Source of the DNA: Bacteroidota bacterium
GTDB lineage: Bacteria; Bacteroidota; Ignavibacteria; Palsa-1295
Reading direction: 5' to 3'
Length of the DNA: 64,000 nt
NCBI GenBank assembly: GCA_030706745.1
Contig: JAUZNX010000003.1
Span: 124,001 to 188,000, forward strand
The notes beneath the pieces are model-generated. The model searched no databases, was not told the origin of the DNA, and saw nothing but the letters and a program-made list of their open reading frames with translations. The position numbers and the translations under genes were made by a program. Position 1 is the stretch's first letter; each line of letters begins with the position of its first letter. Shown here one piece after another: positions 33,647-41,806 of this stretch.

Positions 33647-34789
33647 TTACTGTTTAAGAATTATGTGAACAGTCCCCGGCCCGAATGTGCCGCCCGCGAT
33701 TGACCAAGAAAAGATTACATTTTCGGTTGTGTCTAAAAAATTATTTTTAGAACAAGCATCCCCAACAGAGGGCATTTTAAGTGTAGCGGCTATGTCGAAG
33801 TTCCCATAACAACGAGGATAACTGGACAAATTTACTCCAAAAACAAACTGTTGGTTTGCGGCCAATCCAGGAATAAACTCAGAATAACTAACTGGGCAAC
33901 CCGGTTGACCATCAATTGTCGCTGAGATTTCTGCCCATGGCCCTTGCTGGCTCGTCTGTTGAAGCGTTGTCGGGGGATTTTTTAGAGATGGGGCAGCTAT
34001 ATCGTAAGCTGTTTTAAGTTCAGTGTTTATTAATTTATAACAATTCGGGTCAACCACGCCACTCTTGTTCGATGCGCAACCAATCAACTGAGCGATTGCG
34101 GTGGCAGCATCACCCGATAAAGTTTGGCCTAATGAAGCTTCGTTCCCTTTCCACTTGTTATAAAGTAGTATCGCTGTCGGAGTGCATCCAAGGATAGCCG
34201 CAGGAATACCAATGCCAGTTGTGCAAGCTGTGACAGCACTCGCTAAACATGTTGCAAGTGAAGCCACATTTAAGGCGTCACCGATTGAAACCGACCTCGC
34301 AGAAGTACTTGATAGGGATATTTGTGACTTTCCTGTAGTAATTCCCGTTGGAAGTGTGTCAGATCTATTCTTTACAAGCGATAGAATAACACTAATGTCT
34401 GCATTTGCTGTGTAACCGACATTTCCGGCAGTATCCGACCAAGCAATGTCAGCGGAAGTATTCGTGTAGTTTGAAAATAAGAAATAATATTTCCCCACTA
34501 CGGCAGTTCTTGGCAAGCCTGCACTATCTCTAATGTGCATCATATCACCAGTGGCTAATCGAATAGAGCACCCTAAGAAAATATGATTTACCGTATCGAT
34601 CCAAGGAGCATAGATAGTTCCGGTGCTATCGATCCACGCTAAGGGGAGGGAGTCAGAAAGGCCAAGAATTAAAGCGGCCTTGCTGGGCGGCGGTGTGGGG
34701 CTTGGCATAGAATTATTAGAAGATGAGCATGAATTCAATATAACACTAAGAATGAAGAGGCCAACCAAGAAAAATTTCGCTGTGGTCAT
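33647..34789 (-). CDS. Lipoprotein of unknown function, A/T-rich
   Basis: The 380-residue protein has a signal peptide with lipobox L-N-S-C (cysteine about 21), a Ser/Pro-rich linker (22-38), a beta-rich section (40-150), then a cysteine-rich segment around 180-250 (ASLATCLASAVTACTTG, ILGCTPTAILLYNKWKG). I recognise no family. The hydrophobic, cysteine-bearing centre is odd for a surface lipoprotein. A/T-rich codons set it apart from core genes. It stands alone, facing away from the TA region. Confidence 0.65.
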   Translation of the reverse strand: MTTAKFFLVGLFILSVILNSCSSSNNSMPSPTPPPSKAALILGLSDSLPLAWIDSTGTIYAPWIDTVNHIFLGCSIRLATGDMMHIRDSAGLPRTAVVGKYYFLFSNYTNTSADIAWSDTAGNVGYTANADISVILSLVKNRSDTLPTGITTGKSQISLSSTSARSVSIGDALNVASLATCLASAVTACTTGIGIPAAILGCTPTAILLYNKWKGNEASLGQTLSGDAATAIAQLIGCASNKSGVVDPNCYKLINTELKTAYDIAAPSLKNPPTTLQQTSQQGPWAEISATIDGQPGCPVSYSEFIPGLAANQQFVFGVNLSSYPRCYGNFDIAATLKMPSVGDACSKNNFLDTTENVIFSWSIAGGTFGPGTVHIILKQ

Positions 34790-34884
34790 ATTTGTAGGTT
34801 GAACAAAAGGTTGCTTGAGTAACTTCGATCAAGGAATGAGTGTTCCACAATCAATTTTTATTGTCATCGTGGGGTGCTCGAAAA

Positions 34885-35035
34885 GTTTGTATAGCACATG
34901 CTTTATAGCAATCGTCGATCAGGAACCCGGAACGAAAATCGCCGTTCGCGCCTGCGCGCTGCCGCCCACCGCGGCGCGCGGCGGGAATGTCTGAACTGGG
35001 ATTCGTGCGATGCGCAGGATTGATGGGATGGCCCG
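34885..35035. repeat. Composite repeat, copy 2: TAGCACA-hairpin remnant plus 'TCTGAACTGGGATT' words
   Basis: TGTATAGCACATGCTTTATAGCA (34893-34915, partial) matches the hairpin of the later copy, and ATGTCTGAACTGGGATTCGT (34987-35006) matches TCTGAACTGGAATTGGTG there. The G/C-rich stem GCCGCCCACCGCGGCGCG lies between. The element runs into the 5' side of a broken small gene. Confidence 0.6.
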
Positions 35036-35226
35036 TGCCGGAACGCAAGCGAGCGGGCGAAATGCCAGAAGACTATTGGGTGAGCGATGAGAGCATCATC
35101 GCGGATTTCGTTTCGTTCGGCGTCGTGAAGGATGGCGATCTCGCTTGCGTAGAGCAACTCGGTATCGAAGTCAGCGGCGGCGATTTTGTGTGAGAGGTCG
35201 CGGCGCGGTTGAAAAAGCGATCCTAG
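34987..35226 (+). pseudogene. Broken copy of the small 38.06-kb gene (5' replaced, internal stop)
   Basis: From 35062 the frame reads MPEDYWVSDESIIADFV..., clearly related to ALWVNDESVIADIM... of the intact 88-residue protein at 38062. At 35191-35193 the codon is TGA, where the intact copy has TGG (tryptophan). The frame then continues EVAARLKKRS to a TAG at 35224, matching EVAAFLKKTGEE. The first ~35 residues of the intact copy are missing, replaced by repeat DNA. It is therefore a truncated and interrupted relic. Confidence 0.75.
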
Positions 35227-35249
35227 TGGTAATAAATCTTCGATGCGCG

Positions 35250-35360
35250 ACGGTTCGTGTAGCACAGGCTTTTAGCCTGTCGGCGGGCTTTCCAGCCCGT
35301 GTGAAGGCGGGGGTGTCTGAACTGGAATTGGTGGGATGCGTGGGATTACTTGGGACGGAA
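35250..35360. repeat. Composite repeat, copy 3: two hairpins plus 'TCTGAACTGGAATT' words
   Basis: ACAGGCT-TTT-AGCCTGT (35263-35279) and CGGGCT-TTCC-AGCCCG (about 35282-35298) are consecutive hairpins. Then come TCTGAACTGG and ATTGGTGGGATGCGTGGGAT words to about 35356. It lies just upstream of the antitoxin of the PIN pair. REP-like in form; no associated transposase is visible. Confidence 0.7.
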
Positions 35361-35385
35361 CGGAAGGTGCCAGACAAGGAATTAT

Positions 35386-35610
35386 ATGGATATGGACAGG
35401 GACAACAGCATACAGATCGAGCCTCGCGAGTATGAATCGCTCGTCCGGGAGAGCCAGAAGACACATCGCAATGTCGATGAGATCGTCAATGATGTGATCC
35501 GGCGACACAACTATGCCGCTCGTGTTCAGGAGATGCGCGCGAAGCTCATTCCGCTTGCAAAGAAAGCGGGTTACAATTCGGATGAAGATATCTTTCGCGA
35601 TGTGTCGTGA
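35386..35610 (+). CDS. Antitoxin-like partner of the PIN-domain toxin
   Basis: The 74-residue product has an acidic N-terminus, then SIQIEPREYESLVRESQKTHRN with a ribbon-like strand followed by helices (DEIVNDVIRRHNYAARVQEM), as in small DNA-binding antitoxins. It overlaps the toxin start in GTGA (its TGA at 35608-35610). The overlap and order (antitoxin first) are typical of type II toxin-antitoxin pairs. ATG codons at 35386 and 35392 are both possible. Fold family uncertain. Confidence 0.72.
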   Translation: MDMDRDNSIQIEPREYESLVRESQKTHRNVDEIVNDVIRRHNYAARVQEMRAKLIPLAKKAGYNSDEDIFRDVS

Positions 35611-36005
35611 GAGCGTTTCTCGATTCGAATGTCCTCATCTCGGCGTTCACAGCGGATGGTGCATCGAGTAAGCTGTTCGATCTCTTGAACGAGCGCCACA
35701 CAATTATTATCAGCCCGCAGGTCCTTCGTGAGTTTCGGAGAATAACGGTTGACAAATTCGGAGCCGATCCCGCCGAAGTTGATCCCTTCATAACGGATGT
35801 TGCAGAGCACTCTGAAATATGTCTGCCTCCATACTCGCAGCGGTTCGAGGTTCGCGATCCGGATGATATCGAGATTCTGGCTGCGGCACTGAAGGGCAAG
35901 GCAGAGGTCTTAGTTACTGGCGATAAGGATTTGCTCGACATTCCTAATCCCCCGCTCCCGATCGTGCGTCCGCGGCAACTATACGATTTGTTAACGTCCG
36001 AATGA
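35607..36005 (+). CDS. PIN-domain toxin (VapC-like, COG1569 type)
   Basis: The 132-residue protein has the PIN nuclease acidic residues: D6 in FLDSNVLISA, an EFRR helix near 40, D-P-D-D near 88 and TGDKDLLDI near 105. It fits the 'toxin component, PIN family' subgroup. Such proteins cut RNA, usually tRNA or rRNA, when free of antitoxin. The GTG start overlaps the antitoxin stop by 4 nt, so translation is coupled. It is part of the accessory stretch. Confidence 0.86.
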   Translation: MRAFLDSNVLISAFTADGASSKLFDLLNERHTIIISPQVLREFRRITVDKFGADPAEVDPFITDVAEHSEICLPPYSQRFEVRDPDDIEILAAALKGKAEVLVTGDKDLLDIPNPPLPIVRPRQLYDLLTSE

Positions 36006-36411
36006 TGCGTGCTCTTGTCAATCACGTTCCACACCTTCCGGTGAACAATTCAGTTTTGCGACGCCACGGATTTTTCTTCGTATGTTACTCCCGGTATGAT
36101 GGGCACCAAGCTGTGGGAAAGGCAGAAGGACGAAGGGTGATGGAGAGGTGGCATTCATGAAAATCAAATGCAAGAGAGAAATTAATTCATTTTCAATTGG
36201 CGCATTTGGATTGGAAACGCCACCGTTCATGAAGCACAAACGCTCGCGCGCTGGTTCGGCGGTTGAAAATTTCGGCCAGCAAAGTGTTGGTCGAAGGCGA
36301 TTTGGTCATGACCGATGGCTGACGCTCAGCGTCATCATCACCAAAGCGACCGGCATTCTCCTCCCTCCTTCCTTGTTTCCACAATCGGAACTCCCACACA
36401 ATTGAAATACC
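36006..36411. other. Gap between the TA pair and the rhodanese-like gene
   Basis: About 400 nt. It holds one open frame on the plus strand (36148-36405) with no signal, motif or family likeness, which I do not call a gene. A dyad TGACGCT-C-AGCGTCA lies at about 36319-36333, possibly an operator. Confidence 0.4.
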
Positions 36412-36864
36412 ATGACGACCAAAACATTAGGACTCGCACTGGCTATATGTGCCATCCTCATCACTGCTGCTGGTTGCAGCAACGCGCAAAAGAAAGGTGA
36501 CGAACTATTCGCCGGACACATGATCGCGCCGGCGGAATTAGCGAAGCAGATTCAGGAGGGCAGCGCCGCGAAGCTAACGATCCTGAATGTCGGTCCACGG
36601 AAGAATATTCCGGGCGCAATCAAACTCGGAATGGCGTCCGAGCCAGAGGGCATGGCTGCGTATCGGGCCCAGCTTGCGAAGTACCCTAAGGATCAGCAGT
36701 TGGTAATCTATTGCGGCTGCTGTCCCTACGAGCATTGCCCGAACATTCGGCCAGCCGTGTCTGTGCTCAAGGAGCTGAAGTTCACCAATTACCGTGTGAT
36801 CGATCTCCCAAGCAACATCGATGTTGATTGGGTGAAGAAGGGTTATCCGCTGGCGCAGGAGTGA
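36412..36864 (+). CDS. Rhodanese-like lipoprotein
   Basis: The 150-residue protein has a lipoprotein signal with T-A-A-G-C (cysteine about 22). A rhodanese-type domain follows, whose loop reads YCGCCPYEHCPNIRPAV, with two cysteines near the usual active-site position. VIDLPSNIDVDWVKKGYP closes it. The family is common in Bacteroidota, with unknown partner substrate; sulfur transfer or redox chemistry is inferred from fold. It lies in the periplasm or on the outer membrane. Single gene, neighbours unrelated. Confidence 0.82.
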   Translation: MTTKTLGLALAICAILITAAGCSNAQKKGDELFAGHMIAPAELAKQIQEGSAAKLTILNVGPRKNIPGAIKLGMASEPEGMAAYRAQLAKYPKDQQLVIYCGCCPYEHCPNIRPAVSVLKELKFTNYRVIDLPSNIDVDWVKKGYPLAQE

Positions 36865-36917
36865 AATCCTCTCTAGGGCTCTGACTTGCGGAACGCAAAG
36901 CGCCGGGCAATGAATTA

Positions 36918-38009
36918 GTGGAGGCCAATCACTTCCACTATTTGCATTACGTGACTCGTCGCCTCGGTTCTCTTATTGTTCTTCTGTGCATTGTTCCATT
37001 GCCGTCATTCTCTCAGGCTCGCCGCGTTAGATACACGTGGCTCGACCGCACGGCGCCAATTGAGATTCCATCGGTAGCGGCGATCATTGTTGAGCGAAGC
37101 GACACAATCGAGTTTGAGAAGTACTTTCACGGCGCCAGAGCCGACAGCGCGCTCCATGTTATGTCTGTGACGAAGTCGTTCGTCTCGGCCATCGCTGGTG
37201 CTGCATACGATCGAGCTCTGTTTCGCAATTTTGATACCCTGGTCCTTTCGGTCCTGCCACAGTACGCATTGCGAGCACCCACCGCTCACAGCATTCGCGG
37301 ATGGCAGGATTATCAAGCTGACGATTCGATGCGTCGCCAACTAACCATGCGGCACCTGCTCACCATGCAGACCGGTCTCGATTGGAATGACTTCGGAGAT
37401 GCTATGACCTTGCTCAGCATTTCCAGCGACCCTGTCCGGTTTATGCTCGATGTCCCATTCGATACTCTTCCGGGTTCAGAATTCAACTATTGCTCTGGCA
37501 GCGCGACGGTATTTGGTGCGGCACTCGCCCAACTGGTCGGAACGGACCTCCTGACATTTGCGGATTCGACTATCTTTGGTCCAGCCGGTATCACAATTGG
37601 CAGATGGGACACCGACCCGGAAGGCCGATGCCTTGGCGCCGCGGGACTCTATGTGACGCCTCGCAATCTTCTCAGATTCGGTGAACTCTATTTACACAAA
37701 GGAATGGCAGGTGGTAAGCGTATACTTGGTGAAGCATGGATCGATTCGTCGTTGGCACAGCACGCGAAGCTCGATCATTGGGATGTCACACCGGGGGTCA
37801 ATGGATATGGCTATTACTGGTGGCGTCGGAAGTCCCATGGACATCAGGTGTATTACGCCAGTGGCTATGGCGGTCAGTTGCTCTATGTCGTTCCAGATCT
37901 TGATATGGTTATCGTTGCAGTTTGCCATCTCAACGCTCACAATCGCGGACGGCTGGAGATCAAGAAATTGCATAAGATTCTCGACAGAGCAATTCGGGCA
38001 TGTGAATGA
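36918..38009 (+). CDS. Beta-lactamase-fold serine hydrolase
   Basis: The 363-residue protein has an export signal (about 13-34, ending SFSQA). The beta-lactamase/penicillin-binding class C fold is marked by the S83-V-T-K86 nucleophile motif, a Y-x-S motif in FNYCSGSA, and GYGGQLLYVVPDLDMV at the end in place of KTG. Such proteins are esterases or peptidases more often than drug-inactivating enzymes. GTG at 36918 is used; GTG at 36951 would give a tidier signal peptide (TRRLGSLIVLLCIV). Confidence 0.88.
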   Translation: MEANHFHYLHYVTRRLGSLIVLLCIVPLPSFSQARRVRYTWLDRTAPIEIPSVAAIIVERSDTIEFEKYFHGARADSALHVMSVTKSFVSAIAGAAYDRALFRNFDTLVLSVLPQYALRAPTAHSIRGWQDYQADDSMRRQLTMRHLLTMQTGLDWNDFGDAMTLLSISSDPVRFMLDVPFDTLPGSEFNYCSGSATVFGAALAQLVGTDLLTFADSTIFGPAGITIGRWDTDPEGRCLGAAGLYVTPRNLLRFGELYLHKGMAGGKRILGEAWIDSSLAQHAKLDHWDVTPGVNGYGYYWWRRKSHGHQVYYASGYGGQLLYVVPDLDMVIVAVCHLNAHNRGRLEIKKLHKILDRAIRACE

Positions 38010-38061
38010 GTCTTCGATCCCTGGGAGTCTTTGAGATGGGTCCGCCGGTTAAGCTCACCGT

Positions 38062-38328
38062 ATGAGCATAGACCAAGACATTGAAGGCTTCGAGCCGGAA
38101 TTGGATGCAAAGATCGAGATATTCCGGCCATATGTCGACCTAGTACTCTATGCGTTCGACGTTCCGCCGGAGGAAGCCCTCTGGGTCAACGATGAAAGCG
38201 TGATCGCTGACATTATGGCCGGCGATGATGACTTACCCGTTGCGATCGAAAGCCTCGGATTCAAGTTTACGGAACGCGATTACGTTTGGGAAGTGGCTGC
38301 ATTCCTGAAGAAGACCGGCGAAGAATGA
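38062..38328 (+). CDS. Small acidic protein, paralogue of the relic at 35 kb
   Basis: The 88-residue protein has a helical first half (1-40) and a compact second half (LWVNDESVIADIM ... LGFKFTERDYVWEVAAFLKK). I recognise no family. It overlaps the next gene by ATGA, so the two are translationally coupled. The broken copy at 34987-35226 lacks its first half, which suggests that the second half is a separate domain. Function unknown. Confidence 0.7.
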   Translation: MSIDQDIEGFEPELDAKIEIFRPYVDLVLYAFDVPPEEALWVNDESVIADIMAGDDDLPVAIESLGFKFTERDYVWEVAAFLKKTGEE

Positions 38329-38996
38329 AACTCCACATCATCCTCACCGGTGCGACCGGCATGGTCGGCGAAGGAGTGCTGCATGAGGCGCTGCAGTCAC
38401 CAGACGTCGAGCGCGTGCTGGTGCTCACACGGAAGCCCACGGGAATGAGGCATCCAAAGCTGAGCGAGCTCGTGTACGAGAATTTCTACGACCTCTCTCC
38501 TATCGAGTCCGAACTTACAGGCTACAACGCTTGCTTTTTCTGTCTCGGAGTTACCTCGGTTGGCAAGAAGGAAGAAGAGTATCGGCATCTCACGTATGAC
38601 CTGACGATGAACGTCGCGCGGACGCTCTCAAAGCTAAATCCCGAGATGACATTTTCCTACATTTCGGGCATGGCGACAGACAGCACCGAGCATGGTCGCT
38701 CGATGTGGGCACGTGTAAAAGGCAAGACTGAAAACGACCTGAGGAAGCTACCCTTCAAACACGTGTATCTCTTTCGTCCGGGATACCTTCATCCCACAAA
38801 AGGGTTGAAGAACACGCTGAAGTACTACAAGTACATCACGTGGCTGTACCCGATACTTCGTTTCGCTGTGCCCTCAAGCGTCTCGACGCTACGCGAGCTT
38901 GGCCTGGCGATGATACATGCTTCCGCCCACGGCTATCCCAAGTCAATCCTCGAAGTGAAGGACATTGTTGCGGCAGCAAAGCCGCCGCACAATTGA
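38325..38996 (+). CDS. NAD(P)-binding (atypical SDR, HTATIP2-like) protein
   Basis: The 223-residue protein has an N-terminal Rossmann motif TGATGMVGEGV (T9-G-A-T-G-M-V-G) and VLVLTRKPT for adenine phosphate contact. ACFFCLGVTSVGK, FSYISGMATDS (serine) and VYLFRPGYLHP match atypical SDRs of the HTATIP2/NAD(P)H-binding group. Catalytic Y-x3-K is not in the classical place, so it may sense rather than reduce. Coupled to the small gene upstream by a 4-nt overlap. Confidence 0.83.
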   Translation: MKLHIILTGATGMVGEGVLHEALQSPDVERVLVLTRKPTGMRHPKLSELVYENFYDLSPIESELTGYNACFFCLGVTSVGKKEEEYRHLTYDLTMNVARTLSKLNPEMTFSYISGMATDSTEHGRSMWARVKGKTENDLRKLPFKHVYLFRPGYLHPTKGLKNTLKYYKYITWLYPILRFAVPSSVSTLRELGLAMIHASAHGYPKSILEVKDIVAAAKPPHN

Positions 38997-39006
38997 CCCC
39001 GAGCGA

Positions 39007-39498
39007 TTACTTCGCCCGGCAGGCCATCGAAAACATACCCGTGTTCGCGTTCATCTCGACGTGCGCGAGCATGTTCGGATAGTCGAGCTCACCGGTGAAG
39101 CTCAGGATTTTTCCGCCGGCGAAATCATGACCGGAGAATTTCTTGAGAGCTTCGGGTGGAAGTTTGTAGAAATACGCCGTAAATGTTCGCGTGCCGTTCT
39201 TGCCGACGATCGCATCCGCCTCGGATGGACGAATCCCACGCGACAGGCTATCGGCCGAGAGCACATGGAAGTGCGTCTCGCCGCCCTGACTCTCTTCGGT
39301 GACGCGCCCGATCGATGCGAAGAACATGCGCACCGTATCGAGGCTCAATCCGATGAGCTTCTGCGGATCAAACTTTTTCTGCTCCTTCAGCCCCACCAGA
39401 TGTGTATTACTCTTTCGGGCTTTGGTGATCGGCTCCGCGCTGAAGGACTGATTTGCGATGAGTGAGATCATCGCGACTGCAACTACTGCTTTTAACAT
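39007..39498 (-). CDS. Secreted small protein, unassigned
   Basis: The 163-residue product has a signal peptide (1-20, ending SFSA). The rest is a compact alpha/beta domain with LIGLSLDTVRMFFASIG, ETHFHVLSADSL and GKNGTRTFTAYFYKLP. I recognise no family. A textbook GGAGG precedes the ATG. Monocistronic as far as seen. Confidence 0.62.
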   Translation of the reverse strand: MLKAVVAVAMISLIANQSFSAEPITKARKSNTHLVGLKEQKKFDPQKLIGLSLDTVRMFFASIGRVTEESQGGETHFHVLSADSLSRGIRPSEADAIVGKNGTRTFTAYFYKLPPEALKKFSGHDFAGGKILSFTGELDYPNMLAHVEMNANTGMFSMACRAK

Positions 39499-39569
39499 GA
39501 GGACCTCCTATTTTAGTGAGTGCCTTGGAAACGAGCCTGAGACTGCCGATAATTCCAGGGCTTCCTGAG

Positions 39570-40016
39570 TCACACCCCGAATTGCTTCAGGTGATGGTCG
39601 GTGTGCTTGTAACCAAGTTTACCGTATTGCTCGCCTGTCAACTGGCCAAAGAACGGATGGACCGGCCAACTTGCATTAACGGGTCGAGTAGCAACACGTT
39701 CGAGGAGTTGCGCCATGCGTGCCTTCTCGTCGGCAAGGTCATACGTTTTATCGGCTATCAGCGACGGTGCCGTTCTGCCCTTCTCGCGCGGAATCGGTAT
39801 TGGAGAGAAGGTAACCAGTCTGGCGATGGCGGCAAGCGCAGCGTTTCCATGATATGGTGAAGTTAACTCACCCAGATACAGTTGAAATGCCGCGTTGATA
39901 TGGTGCAGACCTTGATCCGATCGCATCGAGCCCCACCGGCGCTCGGATTGAAGTGTGAGGCGATTTGCACGTTCGAGCAACTCTTTTCGGACAGTGGGAT
40001 CGAAGATGGTCTTCAT
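39570..40016 (-). CDS. DUF1569 / DinB-like protein
   Basis: The 148-residue protein starts MKTIFDPTVRKELLERANRL and has RWGSMRSDQGLHHINAAFQLYLGEL, then FGQLTGEQYGKLGYKHTDHHLKQFG. It is a four-helix DinB-like fold of the DUF1569 group. Metal ligands are suggested by H-H and H-x-D-H-H at the end. Function unknown. It is divergent from the first MFS gene, whose -7 box sits in the shared 46-nt gap. Longer upstream codons in this frame overlap the MFS gene and look unreal. Confidence 0.78.
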   Translation of the reverse strand: MKTIFDPTVRKELLERANRLTLQSERRWGSMRSDQGLHHINAAFQLYLGELTSPYHGNAALAAIARLVTFSPIPIPREKGRTAPSLIADKTYDLADEKARMAQLLERVATRPVNASWPVHPFFGQLTGEQYGKLGYKHTDHHLKQFGV

Positions 40017-40020
40017 GTCG

Positions 40021-40028
40021 TATTTTTG
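40021..40028 (+). promoter_or_regulatory. -7 box (TATTTTTG) before the first MFS gene
   Basis: Exact TAnnTTTG match, 35 nt before the ATG at 40063; no clear -33 TTG. Confidence 0.45.
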
Positions 40029-40062
40029 AGCGTATTGGAAGCAACATAATCGCCATTCTCGC

Positions 40063-41343
40063 ATGGAAGTTCTCACTCCGTCCAGCGTGGGCGCCAAACA
40101 TCGCCCTGTTTTGCGACAGCTTTTTAGCGCCGCCGTCATCGTCTCGGCGCTCGGGTACTTCGTCGATATTTACGATCTGGTTCTGTTCTCGATCATCCGC
40201 GTGCCGAGCCTGAAATCGCTGGGTCTCTCCGGAGCGACTCTGCTCGATACTGGCATCTATCTGCTCAACGTGCAGATGGTCGGAATGCTGATCGGCGGCA
40301 TCGCGTGGGGCATCCTGGGCGATAAAAAGGGCCGGCTCTCTGTCCTGTTCGGCTCGATCATTCTCTATTCTATCGCGAATATCGCAAACGGATTCGTCCA
40401 GACCGTCGAGCAATACGCGGTGCTGCGATTCATTGCGGGACTCGGACTCGCCGGTGAGCTTGGGGCGGGCATCACGCTCGTCTCCGAGCTATTGCCGAAA
40501 GAATATCGCGGCTATGGCACGGCTCTCATCACGTCGGTGGGTGTGGCGGGCGCGATGCTCGCGTGGTTCATCGCAAAGAGTTTTGGATGGCAGTCTTGCT
40601 TTTGGATTGGCGGTGGACTTGGGTTGCTATTACTGATACTCAGGATTGGTATACTGGAGTCCGGCATGTACAAGAAGATTTCGCATTTGGAGGTGCGACG
40701 CGGACAATTCCTCAGTCTCTTTACGAACCGGCATCGTTTCGCGAAATATGTGCGCTGCATTCTCATCGGACTGCCAACGTGGTATCTCGTCGGTATCCTG
40801 ATGACGCTCGCGCCGGAGCTATCGAAGGCGCTGGGCGTGACGGGCGAGATCACCGGCGGCGAGTCCATCTTCTGGTTCTATCTCGGACTCACCATCGGCA
40901 ACATGCTGAGCGGAACGATCAGCCAGATGATGCGGAGCCGCAAGCAAGTCGTGCTGATGTTCCTGGTCGCGACGGCTGTGTTTGTTGGGGCGTACTTTCT
41001 TCAGCGGGGGTCATCGCCGGAGGTCTTTTACGCGATTTGTACCATCATGGGAGTATCGAGCGGCTACTGGGCGCTCTTCGTGACCGTCGCCGCCGAGCAG
41101 TTCGGCACGAACCTCCGCGCAACTGTCGCAACGACGGTCCCGAATTTCGTGCGCGGCGCGCTCGTACCCATCGCGCTCATCTTCCAATGGCTGAAGTCGA
41201 AGTTTGCCGCATCCTACCCGGCTGGCGACGCGCTGATCTTTTCCGGCATCGTGCTCGGCGCGGTCACGCTCGCCATCGCTATCTACGCCCTCTCGGGACT
41301 CAGCGAGACGTTCGGGAAGGACTTGGATTACATTGAGACGTGA
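40063..41343 (+). CDS. MFS transporter, copy 1
   Basis: The 426-residue protein has about twelve hydrophobic spans and the MFS marks: GDKKGRLSVLFGS between helices 2 and 3 (GDxxGRR-like) and RFIAGLGLAGELGAGITLVSELLP in helix 4/5 (here noted as RFIAGLGLAGELGAG). It is close to sugar/aromatic-acid type symporters, but the substrate is not readable. The C-terminus SETFGKDLDYIET is shared by copy 3 (46530-47789) and the relic at 46219-46335. No leader element like that of copy 3 is seen. Confidence 0.88.
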   Translation: MEVLTPSSVGAKHRPVLRQLFSAAVIVSALGYFVDIYDLVLFSIIRVPSLKSLGLSGATLLDTGIYLLNVQMVGMLIGGIAWGILGDKKGRLSVLFGSIILYSIANIANGFVQTVEQYAVLRFIAGLGLAGELGAGITLVSELLPKEYRGYGTALITSVGVAGAMLAWFIAKSFGWQSCFWIGGGLGLLLLILRIGILESGMYKKISHLEVRRGQFLSLFTNRHRFAKYVRCILIGLPTWYLVGILMTLAPELSKALGVTGEITGGESIFWFYLGLTIGNMLSGTISQMMRSRKQVVLMFLVATAVFVGAYFLQRGSSPEVFYAICTIMGVSSGYWALFVTVAAEQFGTNLRATVATTVPNFVRGALVPIALIFQWLKSKFAASYPAGDALIFSGIVLGAVTLAIAIYALSGLSETFGKDLDYIET

Positions 41344-41480
41344 AGCACGCGTGGAGTGCGCTCGCATGTCGGACCGCTCTATCATCACGTCAACAGCTCC
41401 CGTTCGGCGACACTCTCGATATCCTCAGTGAGCATATCGCATCCGAGCGGGGCGATCGCTCTCTTTCGATCCCCGTTCAA

Positions 41481-41545
41481 TTAGAGTAGTATTAGAGTAG
41501 TAATTCCGGATTACTTGCATCGGCGATATTTTCTTCGTATATTGC
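41481..41545 (+). promoter_or_regulatory. Promoter with 11-nt tandem repeat upstream of the adhesin gene
   Basis: TTAGAGTAGTA occurs twice in tandem (41481-41502). Then comes TTG (41515-41517), a 20-nt spacer and TATATTGC (41538-41545). It resembles the Bacteroidota promoter with a possible activator site in front. The leader to the ATG at 41807 would be about 250 nt. The rest of the 41344-41806 gap shows nothing else. Confidence 0.55.
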
Positions 41546-41806
41546 AAAAGTTCTAAGTGAGCCGATAGTTTAGTTTGAGTTCGTCGAAGTCGTCGTAGCC
41601 GCTCTTTCGCATTTCTTAATATCCATTTTTCATCGGCAGATCTTTCTCTTATCGACACCGGGATAAATCTAAAGTTTTTGTACTGAAAAGCAGCGAGTCC
41701 GTCGCAGCTTGAGTTTTCCTTTTTCGAGTTTTAGAATCAGGGCGGCCTCATGCCATGAGTCGTGAGGGAATCCGCTAATTTCACATCACAATCATCGGAA
41801 TACACA

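Noticed and set aside
35191-35193. TGA read as selenocysteine or recoded tryptophan
   Set aside because: TGA ends many other genes here, no SECIS-like structure was sought out or seen, and the copy also lacks its 5' part, so decay explains it better.
36148-36405. 85-codon open frame upstream of the rhodanese-like gene
   Set aside because: Low-complexity composition, no family, no signal peptide; left as an untyped gap.
40003-40030. CAATACGCTCAAAA shared between 29131 and the minus strand near 40030
   Set aside because: A 14-nt match of this kind is expected by chance in a 64-kb window on both strands; the contexts differ.
41425-41658. 77-codon minus-strand open frame before the adhesin
   Set aside because: Covers a plausible plus-strand promoter and tandem repeat; Arg/Lys-rich composition looks random.
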